Source of the DNA: an uncultured Prevotella sp.
Lineage (GTDB): Bacteria > Bacteroidota > Bacteroidia > Bacteroidales > Bacteroidaceae
Direction of reading: 5' to 3'
NCBI GenBank assembly: GCA_937901345.1
Contig: CALCHM010000089.1
Coordinates: forward strand, 1-18,741
Length of the DNA stretch: 18,741 bases
Numbering within the stretch: position 1 is the first letter of the stretch; each line of letters opens with the position of its first letter. The position numbers and the translations under genes are program-made. The notes below the pieces were generated by a model. That model worked only from the letters and a program-made list of their open reading frames with translations, did no database searches and was not told the DNA's origin. This document shows, one piece after another, positions 7,850-15,136 of the stretch.

Positions 7850-8201
7850 CATCTACCCCGGTACAATGTCCTTTCCGGAAACCTGGAGGACCCATCTACC
7901 CCGGTACAATGACCTTTCCAGAAATCTGGAGGACCCATCTACCCCGGTACAATGACCTTTCCAGAAATCTGGAAGACTTATCTACCCCGGTACAATATCC
8001 TTTTCTGAAACCAGGAATACTCATCTACTCCAGTCTCCAACCTTTCTACAAACGTAAATGCTTCATCTACTCCAGTCCCCAACGTTTCTACAAATGTAAA
8101 CGGTTCATCTACTCCAGTCCCTAACGTTTCTACAAATGTAAACGGTTCATCTACTCCAGTCCCCAACGTTTCTACAAATAAAAATGACCTATCTACTCCA
8201 T
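7850..8201. repeat. Tandem array of nine 42-43-bp repeats in two sequence types
   Basis: Units start with (c/t)atctac at 7850, 7893, 7936, 7979, 8022, 8064, 8106, 8148 and 8190. The first five intervals are 43 bp except the last, and from 8022 they are 42 bp. Type A (units 1-4) has the head CATCTACCCCGGTACAAT and a core CCAGAAATCTGG. Type B (units 5-8) has the head CATCTACTCCAGTCCCCAAC and a core TACAAATGTA. Both types share the CATCTAC head and an inverted repeat around a central AA. The ninth unit is only a head. The ends are diverged (units 1, 4, 5 and 8) and the middles nearly identical, as expected for arrays that grow by unequal exchange. Mixed 42/43-bp spacing breaks any single reading frame, so the array is not one protein. 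Confidence 0.9.
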
Positions 8202-8248
8202 AATCCCTTATAAATCCTTTGTGCATTTTCACCCTGAGCGAGTGACAA

Positions 8249-8262
8249 TTTCCAAATGGAAA
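8249..8262. promoter_or_regulatory. Inverted repeat in the leader region of the tubulin-like operon
   Basis: TTTCCA-AA-TGGAAA has 6-bp arms around a central AA, extendable with A/T pairs on each side. It lies ~150 bp upstream of the -7 box at 8416. It could be an operator or a last diverged member of the hairpin array. Small A/T-rich palindromes also arise by chance. Confidence 0.25.
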
Positions 8263-8415
8263 ATTCATTCTCATGTAAATTAGTTCCATTTTAACCACTC
8301 TTCACCTTCTACACTCTATTTACTCAAAAAAACTTTGCGCATCAAGTAATTATCAAATCAAAAAGTAAATAGCAATTGTAGATACTTTCTGAATAAGCAT
8401 TTTTTAACAAAAAAA

Positions 8416-8423
8416 TAACTTTG
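8416..8423 (+). promoter_or_regulatory. -7 box of the promoter for the tubulin-like operon
   Basis: TAACTTTG matches TAnnTTTG and is identical to the box at 3577. It sits in an A-rich tract, with a leader of about 80 bases to the ATG at 8511. No clear -33 TTG is seen. The stretch 8202-8510 is A+T-rich and otherwise holds only the inverted repeat at 8249. A Shine-Dalgarno-like AAAGAGGAA near 8467 is too far from any start codon to matter. Confidence 0.5.
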
Positions 8424-8510
8424 CTTAAAATAAAAATTCTAAATTTGCCAACTCTACAATACATTAAAGAGGAATTAAAGTCATTCGATTTTTAAAAATT
8501 CAAAATAAAG

Positions 8511-9179
8511 ATGTTTACACTTTTATTAGAATCTGCAACATCTTTGATATACGGACTATTGCTGAGTGCGTTGATAATGGGTACCATCGTCATGGTGATA
8601 AGCATGCTGTCACGCAAAAAGATGCAACTCCTTACGGCTGTGGTTGGAGGCGTAGGGTTCGTATGGATTTGGTTGCAAAGCACCCTGATGATAGCAGCAT
8701 TCAGCGTTATTGGGTATGTGAATGATGCCGAAACTATGGTTTCAATAGTTGCAACCAACATGGAACAAGGCCGTACGGCGAATATCTCTGAAGCGCTGAT
8801 TGAGGTATATCCCGTCATGTCAATTTTCCTCGACAAAGTCACAGACGAAGTGTCTGAACTGCAGACTGTAGGCAACACAACGTCAGAGATAGGATCGACT
8901 GTTAGCACAGTTGCAAACAACTACGTAGATGGCATTCAGTCAAATGTGATGACCATAATTGATATCGTGCGCGCGGAGGTAATGAGTTTCGTTTTTTGGC
9001 GCATAGGTTTCATCGTTATAGGTTGCATATTGGTCGTCCCCGGCATGATGTTCACAATGAGTACGCCCACAAGTAGTCGAGGTCGATATAGTCGCGGACG
9101 CAGTGACTTTAGCGCTGAGGACAGAGCACTGATGCACCGCTCTCGTGCAGGAAGAGGTTCTCGTCGCTCACTATATTAA
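8511..9179 (+). CDS. Three-TM membrane protein with Arg-rich tail, first gene of the tubulin-like operon
   Basis: This 222-residue protein has two N-terminal transmembrane helices (about residues 12-33 and 42-68). A ~90-residue soluble region follows (70-158) that is acidic/Ser-Thr-rich and predicted helical (ALIEVYPVMSIFLDKVTDEVSEL). A third helix (159-183) leads into a strongly basic C-terminal tail (190-222) with repeated RGR/SRG motifs. The positive-inside rule places the tail in the cytoplasm and the 70-158 domain in the periplasm. I recognise no named family. It stands 75 bp before the tubulin-like gene and is the first gene after a long non-coding leader. Its tail could bind the filament protein or another acidic surface (inference). 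Confidence 0.82.
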   Translation: MFTLLLESATSLIYGLLLSALIMGTIVMVISMLSRKKMQLLTAVVGGVGFVWIWLQSTLMIAAFSVIGYVNDAETMVSIVATNMEQGRTANISEALIEVYPVMSIFLDKVTDEVSELQTVGNTTSEIGSTVSTVANNYVDGIQSNVMTIIDIVRAEVMSFVFWRIGFIVIGCILVVPGMMFTMSTPTSSRGRYSRGRSDFSAEDRALMHRSRAGRGSRRSLY

Positions 9180-9254
9180 AGATTAAAATAGCATCCCTTT
9201 TGTTTAAAACTCATAAAAACAGAATCAGTAAAAACTAAAATAAAATACACGATT

Positions 9255-12200
9255 ATGGACATGTCAACAAATCACATCCTTGTAGGTCTTGGTGGTACAG
9301 GTGGTAAGATTCTTCGCGAATTCAAGATGCGAATGTTTGAAGAATATCCCGATGCTGCTGAGCGTAATAAGTTTCCCATCGGTCTGCTCTACGTGGACTC
9401 TACACGAGAAATGATGGGTATTGGTCGCGCTGACTTTCGCGTTATGGGTCAGGACGCCTCATTTTCTGAATCAGAATTTGTAGATATTAAGTCGATTGAC
9501 CTCACAGCAGTGCTCGACAATATGAATTCGTATCCCGCTCTGAAAGGTGTGGTACAGAATGCCTCAGCAGTGAAGACAGCTATCGGTGCCCTTGGGGAAG
9601 CTGCAGGACAGAAGCGCCGTGCAGGTCGCGTCTTGTTTGCTGCCAATGCGTCGCGCTATCTCAGTGCGTTAGGCAACACGTACTCAAACTGCACATCACG
9701 CTCACGCACTGATGAATTGATGATTCATATCTTTGCTGGTCTTTCGGGCGGAACAGGTTCTGGATCCATCGTTGATGCCATTGTGCAGACGCGCAAGGCT
9801 TACCCTGATGCAAAGATTATGGTTTATGCCATGGTAGCAGAGATGCGTTTGCCAAAGTCTGGCATGGACAAGGGACGTTACTATCAGAACTGTTATGCTG
9901 CGCTAAACGAACTCTCGGCGCTTCAGTCTGGTCGCTTCGAACCCACCGACGTGACGAGTGAAGGTCGTGCAGCCAAACTTTTCTCAACCCGCATCAAGGG
10001 GGTGGCTGATGGTTTGGTGCTTTACAGTAATGTCAACGAAAACGGCATGACGGTAGATTCGCTGACAGAGTTGCCCCGACTAGTGAGTGACTACGTATTT
10101 ACCCGCGTATTCCTGCTTACTAAGGAAAACGATGATGCTAAGGACTTTTTCCGTGCATACAGTTTTGAAAATATGGACGACTTCTGCCTTGAGTACGACG
10201 AAACGACTTCCGCAAGTCGTGCGTCTGAAAAGCAAATCGCACGAACAAAGAAAATCAATTCATTCGGTATCAAGCGCATCATTTATCCCGAACAACGCAT
10301 CCTCCAACACGTTACCTACACCATAGGTCGCAGCATCCTCTATCAGTTTAAGTTCAACAACTGGAGCGATGAACTTGGTTTTGTGGACGAAGAACTTAAC
10401 AAGGACTATAACGAATTATACTTTAAACCCGAAAACATCAAGAAGTGGAAACTTGATGAATCGCACCTCACACTGAACGAAAAAATTCTCGATAGTGATG
10501 CGGCGCAGAAACCCTTTGACGAATACTGGCATGGCAAAGCGATTGAACTAGCCGAACTTGCAAAGACCGCAAGTTGTCCGCTTGAAGAGTTGCATCACAT
10601 GCTCAATACTGTTTTCGACAAGCAGTTCCGCGTTAAGGGGGTTGAAGAATTCTTCCGTATGAAGACGGCTGTCATCGACGAAATGGCAGCAGACATTCGT
10701 TCGACCATCGAAAAACAACTCTTCGAAAAGTGGCGCAACGGTGAAATTTCGATTTACGACTTGGTGAATGTGGCAAGCAAACTCAACACGTTCATAGACG
10801 ATCAGCGTGAACGTCTCGAAAAATCCAAGGTTGCTAACGAAGAAGAACTCGCTGCTATCGTTGATGAAGCGAAAGCCAACGTGAGCGAATGGAAGGATTT
10901 GAATGTATTGCAGCGCATGGTGGGGCAGGGGGCACGACTCTACGCCGGTCATCAAGAAATCCTCTCCGACCTTATGACAGCACGCACCAAGGCTGTAGGT
11001 TACGACTTCGCACTCTCTATGTGTCGCCGTCTCTCAATGGTGTTCAACAATATGTTTGAAGAAATCATGCGCTTCGGTCAAAAGATTTCAGAAGCCATTA
11101 CCGAAACCGAACGCCTCATTACTGCGAACCAGAAAATTAATAAGGGTCTGGAAGACAAGACTGGCGCCGTAATCGAAGTGAGTGAGGAAGAAGACATGAT
11201 GCGCTTTGAGAAAACCCTTCTGCGCAAGAAAGATACACAAACCGAAGCTGCTAAGAGTCTCAGAAATGCACTTCTCCCTGAAGGTACATTCAAGAATTTC
11301 GGAGATTTGAACAGTCGCATTTCACTTGATAACATAAAGGATAGTTTAGAGTTGAAACTTTGTGATGTTATTAAGACTGCCCACGAAACCATCTGTCGCA
11401 GCGACAAGCAAGTATTAGGTCTTAATGTGCTCGCTCAGCTCCAGCAGGAACTCACGACCGACGAAGCAATCCGTCGCTTTGCGCTCGATCTCGTTCGACA
11501 AAGCGGTGTGTACCTAAAGTTCAACGACAGCGAAATACGTCGTGCCGTGAAGAATAACGAAAACCCAACGACCAATCCAGCCTCGGTGTTCCAGAAGTGC
11601 ATTCTTGTGTCGATGCCCTCAGCTGAAGATAACGACCAACTCAAAGTGTTTGCCGACAAGTTGAAACAGGCTTTTGCTGAATCGTTCAACCAAGCAGAGC
11701 AAGTGACTATCAAGGTGTCACAATCTTCACCCCGCAAAAACGAAATTTCGATTGTGAGCGTGATTTATTGCTTCCCCATGCGTGGTATCGAGTGGCTTAG
11801 CACATATCGCCAGCGTTATGAAGACCTTCTCAATACGGGCAATGACGTGGCTGACCGTGATAACTCCATCCTGCTCCATGCTGAAGGCGACGGCAAGAAC
11901 CTGCCCAACCTCTTCATTGCTGACGAACTCAAGCCCGAACAGTATTGGCCCTACTTTATACTGGCAGCAGCGCTCAACATCCTGACGAAAAACGATGGTG
12001 CATGGGGTTACAGTGAAACCAACAAATTCGGACGCTCAGTGTCAACGCCCATTGCTTCGGTTTTCGTTGACATCGTTGACAGCAACGATCTTAATGAAGA
12101 TTTGCGCGAAAAGATTACGCAGCGCGTAAAGGATCTCATCAGTGACCCTGAAATGACACGCGCTGACCGCGACAGTATTGAACAAACTATCATTGATTTC

Positions 12201-12293
12201 GTAGGCCAGGAAATTGTGCCCTCGTGTGCAGCATCGCTTGCTGAACGCTTTGAAAATTATGCAGAGCAGGCAATCGAACTCATTAAGAAATAA
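9255..12293 (+). CDS. Large tubulin/FtsZ-like protein (Tubulin_2-type domain)
   Basis: This 1012-residue cytoplasmic protein has no signal or TM segment. Residues 8-18 are ILVGLGGTGGK, a glycine-rich loop at the start of a Rossmann-like strand as in tubulin/FtsZ T1. Residues 162-171, GLSGGTGSGS, carry the tubulin/FtsZ signature (G/A)GGTGSG of the T4 loop that binds GTP phosphates. Around 100 residues later NGMTVDSLTEL (263-273) lies where the FtsZ T7 catalytic loop would be, with Asp268 a tentative catalytic acid. The FtsZ-like part (about 1-350) is followed by a ~650-residue mostly helical region without obvious family, with charged heptad-like stretches near 505-560 and 640-690. FtsZ itself is ~320-400 residues and chains of this length belong to the large FtsZ-like families proposed to work in membrane remodelling. 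Start 9255 is used; 9261 is an equally possible Met. Lies between two membrane-protein genes. Confidence 0.85.
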   Translation: MDMSTNHILVGLGGTGGKILREFKMRMFEEYPDAAERNKFPIGLLYVDSTREMMGIGRADFRVMGQDASFSESEFVDIKSIDLTAVLDNMNSYPALKGVVQNASAVKTAIGALGEAAGQKRRAGRVLFAANASRYLSALGNTYSNCTSRSRTDELMIHIFAGLSGGTGSGSIVDAIVQTRKAYPDAKIMVYAMVAEMRLPKSGMDKGRYYQNCYAALNELSALQSGRFEPTDVTSEGRAAKLFSTRIKGVADGLVLYSNVNENGMTVDSLTELPRLVSDYVFTRVFLLTKENDDAKDFFRAYSFENMDDFCLEYDETTSASRASEKQIARTKKINSFGIKRIIYPEQRILQHVTYTIGRSILYQFKFNNWSDELGFVDEELNKDYNELYFKPENIKKWKLDESHLTLNEKILDSDAAQKPFDEYWHGKAIELAELAKTASCPLEELHHMLNTVFDKQFRVKGVEEFFRMKTAVIDEMAADIRSTIEKQLFEKWRNGEISIYDLVNVASKLNTFIDDQRERLEKSKVANEEELAAIVDEAKANVSEWKDLNVLQRMVGQGARLYAGHQEILSDLMTARTKAVGYDFALSMCRRLSMVFNNMFEEIMRFGQKISEAITETERLITANQKINKGLEDKTGAVIEVSEEEDMMRFEKTLLRKKDTQTEAAKSLRNALLPEGTFKNFGDLNSRISLDNIKDSLELKLCDVIKTAHETICRSDKQVLGLNVLAQLQQELTTDEAIRRFALDLVRQSGVYLKFNDSEIRRAVKNNENPTTNPASVFQKCILVSMPSAEDNDQLKVFADKLKQAFAESFNQAEQVTIKVSQSSPRKNEISIVSVIYCFPMRGIEWLSTYRQRYEDLLNTGNDVADRDNSILLHAEGDGKNLPNLFIADELKPEQYWPYFILAAALNILTKNDGAWGYSETNKFGRSVSTPIASVFVDIVDSNDLNEDLREKITQRVKDLISDPEMTRADRDSIEQTIIDFVGQEIVPSCAASLAERFENYAEQAIELIKK

Positions 12294-12326
12294 ATATTTA
12301 CTCTCTACTAAAAAAAATAATATAAT

Positions 12327-13073
12327 ATGGAAAGAACAGCATATTCGTCCCGCTCAGCAAGGGGCGGACAGCGTGTAGGACGCACAGGTATTTGTCTCAA
12401 CACAGATAATTGTCAGAAGGCAAAAGATAAGGAAACAATCGTTGTGCGTACGGGCGACTTCGTTTGTCCTGAATGTGGCAACGAACTCCACGAAATCAAA
12501 GAAGTTAAGAAACCGAACAACTGGATGCTAATTGGTGGAATCGCAGCAGCAGTGATTGCCATCATTGTACTCATCATTTGTATGTTACCTTTTGGAAATG
12601 ATGTTCCAACAAAAGCTCCCAAAACGGAAACACCTCTTGGTGTAGTAGATTCAGTTACAACCGAAGAAACTGAGACGGAATCTGTAACTGATACTGTGAC
12701 TGTAACTGATACTGTAACTGTCACTGTAACTGATACTGTGACTGTAACTGATACTGTAACTGTCACTGTAACTGAAACAAAACCAGCAACTCCTAAAACA
12801 AAAACCGAAGTTAAGACCAGAAACTCAACTACAGTTTCATCCATTCCCGTAGGTGCCATCGTTGTTGAAGGTGGTTACTACGAAGGTCCAATACGAAATG
12901 GTGTGCCCCATGGTAGCGGCATCATGACCTACTTGAAGTCTATGAAGATTGTTCCTTCTAAGGACTATGTGGCTCAACCTGGAGAAACTGTCACAGGTAC
13001 ATTCCGAGATGGTAAACTATTGACTGGTACCTGGACGCAAAAGAATGGCAATAAGGTTCGTGTGAACAGATAA
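12327..13073 (+). CDS. Zinc-ribbon, single-TM protein with Val-Thr stalk and C-terminal MORN-like repeats
   Basis: This 248-residue protein starts 33 bp after the tubulin-like gene. Residues 20-56 hold a four-cysteine zinc ribbon (Cys23, Cys29, Cys47, Cys50; FVCPECGNEL). One TM helix follows (66-86), then an acidic/Thr linker, then a low-complexity T-V-T-D/T-V-T-V stalk (118-150) coded by 42-bp DNA repeats. The C-terminus has MORN-type motifs: YYEGPIRNGVPHGSGIMTY (184-202) and VTGTFRDGKLLTGTW (222-236). With the ribbon N-terminal and no signal peptide, the ribbon is probably cytoplasmic and the stalk and MORN part periplasmic (inference). A similar ribbon-TM arrangement occurs in OmpA/phosphate-binding-type partners of large FtsZ-like proteins as I recall them, which suggests this is the membrane partner here. 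Confidence 0.85.
   Translation: MERTAYSSRSARGGQRVGRTGICLNTDNCQKAKDKETIVVRTGDFVCPECGNELHEIKEVKKPNNWMLIGGIAAAVIAIIVLIICMLPFGNDVPTKAPKTETPLGVVDSVTTEETETESVTDTVTVTDTVTVTVTDTVTVTDTVTVTVTETKPATPKTKTEVKTRNSTTVSSIPVGAIVVEGGYYEGPIRNGVPHGSGIMTYLKSMKIVPSKDYVAQPGETVTGTFRDGKLLTGTWTQKNGNKVRVNR
12684..12776 (+). repeat. 42-bp coding tandem repeat (Val-Thr stalk)
   Basis: A GTAACTGATACTGTGACTGT unit recurs exactly every 42 bp (starts 12684, 12726 and partial 12768), with a shorter 18-24-bp periodicity inside. It encodes alternating Thr-Val with occasional Asp. Near-perfect DNA identity between copies suggests recent expansion and length variation between strains. Confidence 0.85.
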
Positions 13074-13084
13074 GCAAAGCATTA

Positions 13085-13133
13085 ACTTTCTGGTCTGAAG
13101 AATTATTTGGACCAGAAAGTACTTCTTATTTTT
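13085..13133 (+). terminator. Rho-independent terminator closing the tubulin-like operon
   Basis: ACTTTCTGGTC (13085-13095) pairs perfectly with GACCAGAAAGT (13110-13120) around a 14-base loop and is followed by ACTTCTTATTTTT. It lies 12 bp after the stop of the zinc-ribbon gene and separates it from the secreted-protein cluster, at least partly. No exact TAnnTTTG box is found between here and 13204; TAATTTGC near 13159 is one base short. Confidence 0.8.
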
Positions 13134-13203
13134 AGCAACAACAAATGTTCCTGTAGCTAATTTGCTGCAACCGCAATAGCGCATTACGCCTAAACTCTAT
13201 AAT

Positions 13204-14274
13204 ATGAAAATCTCCCGACAACGTTTTTTGACGACTTGCATGTTTGGGTTACTCACGCTATACGTTGCGGCTCAAACAACCTTCTCAACAGAAAGGTTGC
13301 AGCATATGGCTAAGCAACTCAATTTAGTGCAACTCGACACATTGAAACCTGCTGCCTTCACCGACAGTTATACATATAAAGGCAACAAACTTCACGTCGC
13401 TAAAAATAAGCGTGGCGAAATCTGCCACATAGGTTTTGCTATGGTTAATCCTGAACTGAGAAATTCAGAGTTACAACCCTTGATTAACTTCGTTGAGCGC
13501 TATTTGTTGGAATTAGACCTTCCCTCGGACTTCTCAATAGTCGTGCGCCTTAATCGGGATAAGGTGATATACCATGTTGCTGAGGACATAATTCCTGCTA
13601 AGATTGGTTACGACGATGGATTTGCATTGGAAGTCGAAGCACTCAAATCCTACCGCATAAGCTGGCAGCGTGACGGTCAAACGCTACTTCAGATGGCTTT
13701 CCCCATGGATGCCCAACTGCTTCTAGGATGTAACATTATTGAACTGGAGACCAACTTAGTTAAGAATATCGTCAGTGTATCCAACGAGCGTACAAAGCTA
13801 TCGGAATTGTCAGTGGATGCCCTCAAGGGTAAAGGTGACACCTTTCTAGATCCATTGATTTCCAATAAACTTTATACCAAGGAAGTCAACGGTCAACTTG
13901 ACATCATCTTCAATAGTTCGAACATGCACCAATCTGTTTGTAACTTTGCGCTGACAGGATATGCACCAACTCTGGTTCCGCTCAACTTCACGGTTGACCT
14001 ATACGGATACAAAAAGAAAGAATTGCAACTGAGTTATTCCCAACTCGTGCGTTTCCTAAATGGAGAAGGTTGTACGCTCTATTTCGGCATCAAAACTCGC
14101 TCGGAAACCATGGTAGAAGGCACGCTCTTTGCTGTTCAGAAGAGTTTGGGTTATTGCCACGTTGTAAAACTCGAAATACCTACCTCCATCATCAATCCCC
14201 AACCAGAAGGAATGGTCAATGCGCGCTTTTATGCTTACATTCCTTTACACAACATTTCGAGCGATTATTTTTAG
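13204..14274 (+). CDS. Secreted protein of unknown function, first gene of the exported cluster
   Basis: This 356-residue protein begins with a signal peptide (basic MKISRQR, hydrophobic core, VAAQ at ~21-24). The mature part is mixed alpha/beta with no recognised motif. A stretch at about 80-100 (ELQPLINFVERYLLELDLP) is helical, and the C-terminal third is beta-rich and ends YIPLHNISSDYF. Only isolated cysteines occur. It probably resides in the periplasm. It is transcribed after the terminator at 13085 and followed 57 bp later by another secreted protein, so it may head its own operon or be reached by read-through. No function can be assigned from sequence. Confidence 0.78.
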   Translation: MKISRQRFLTTCMFGLLTLYVAAQTTFSTERLQHMAKQLNLVQLDTLKPAAFTDSYTYKGNKLHVAKNKRGEICHIGFAMVNPELRNSELQPLINFVERYLLELDLPSDFSIVVRLNRDKVIYHVAEDIIPAKIGYDDGFALEVEALKSYRISWQRDGQTLLQMAFPMDAQLLLGCNIIELETNLVKNIVSVSNERTKLSELSVDALKGKGDTFLDPLISNKLYTKEVNGQLDIIFNSSNMHQSVCNFALTGYAPTLVPLNFTVDLYGYKKKELQLSYSQLVRFLNGEGCTLYFGIKTRSETMVEGTLFAVQKSLGYCHVVKLEIPTSIINPQPEGMVNARFYAYIPLHNISSDYF

Positions 14275-14331
14275 CAAATACTTCCCGGCTTGCAACAAAC
14301 TATTTTACCATCAACAATATAAGATATTATA

Positions 14332-15069
14332 ATGAGATACGCATTCCTACTACTATTTGCCATTTGCGCAACTACAATATCAGCACAACAAACCACAGAT
14401 GAACAGAAAAAAGAAATCAACCGCATCAAGAAAAGTGCCGACTACCTTTATGGAGAAGCAACCTTAGCAACCGAAGAAGAAGCTAAAGACCTTGCAGTGG
14501 AATTGCTCTACAAAAATATTAATGAATATTGCGCCATGAGTGAGAAGTTAAAACTTTCTAAGCAGATACTCATTAATGATATAAAAGGTGCTTGGGACGT
14601 CATCACGATGCCTCGCGGTAACATGGTTCGTGCCTTCTATTATGTGAAGAAGAAGGACCTTCAAGGAGTTGAAGATACACGAGTAATGACCATGGGCAAA
14701 ACGGGAACAAGTGATTACTCCGTGACGAAGGTAGATGCTAAATCTACGCTCATTTCACTGCTCGAAAGCGAACAACCTATCGAAACAAAACCAGACTTTC
14801 ACCCTGTAGCCAAAGAATTGAGTACCATTACTAACGGTAGTGAACTTATGGCAAAGGTCAAGGCATACCTTGCTGCTGGAAAAATCAAAGTTTTCAAGAA
14901 CTATGCAGACATACCAAATCCCGAAGACTACTATATCATCGTTTTTGACAATACTCAAACGATTAAAGCCATCCTCTCCCCTGGTAAAGACCGCTTCAAC
15001 GTAGCTACAGGTAAAGCCGACGGTGTGCAGAACTATAGAGGTTGCGGTGGTAAAGGAATGCTGTTCTAA
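14332..15069 (+). CDS. Secreted protein of unknown function
   Basis: This 245-residue protein has a signal peptide with the ISAQQ cleavage region (~16-20). The N-terminal half is helical and charged (DEQKKEINRIKKSADYLYGE, then EEAKDLAVELLYKNINEY), suggesting a coiled-coil or helical-repeat start. The C-terminal half (about 165-245) has FHPVAKELSTI, a conserved-looking KVFKNYADIPNPEDYY and an end with a Cys-Gly-Gly motif (RGCGGKGMLF). I know no family for it. The N-terminal pattern of residues 25-75 recalls exported Bacteroidetes proteins that process or sense stress peptides, but I would not rely on that. It is spaced 57 bp and 67 bp from its neighbours. Confidence 0.77.
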   Translation: MRYAFLLLFAICATTISAQQTTDEQKKEINRIKKSADYLYGEATLATEEEAKDLAVELLYKNINEYCAMSEKLKLSKQILINDIKGAWDVITMPRGNMVRAFYYVKKKDLQGVEDTRVMTMGKTGTSDYSVTKVDAKSTLISLLESEQPIETKPDFHPVAKELSTITNGSELMAKVKAYLAAGKIKVFKNYADIPNPEDYYIIVFDNTQTIKAILSPGKDRFNVATGKADGVQNYRGCGGKGMLF

Positions 15070-15136
15070 CAAGTGAAACCAGTCACAATAACTCATATTT
15101 AGACTTAATGCATAGACCATCAATTTAAAGAATGTT

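Noticed and set aside
7761..8124. Two small plus-strand frames over the repeat array as genes
   Set aside because: They only read through repeats of mixed 42/43-bp length, with no start context or family resemblance.
7850..8201. CRISPR array
   Set aside because: There are no unique spacers: whole 42-43-bp units repeat head to tail and no cas genes are present.
12413..12859. 148-codon minus-strand frame with Val/Ser-Thr repeats
   Set aside because: It is the mirror of the repetitive coding stalk on the plus strand; periodic DNA keeps antisense frames open.
13150..13175. Promoter TAATTTGC before the exported cluster
   Set aside because: It is one base short of TAnnTTTG and has no -33 element, so it is not listed as a site.
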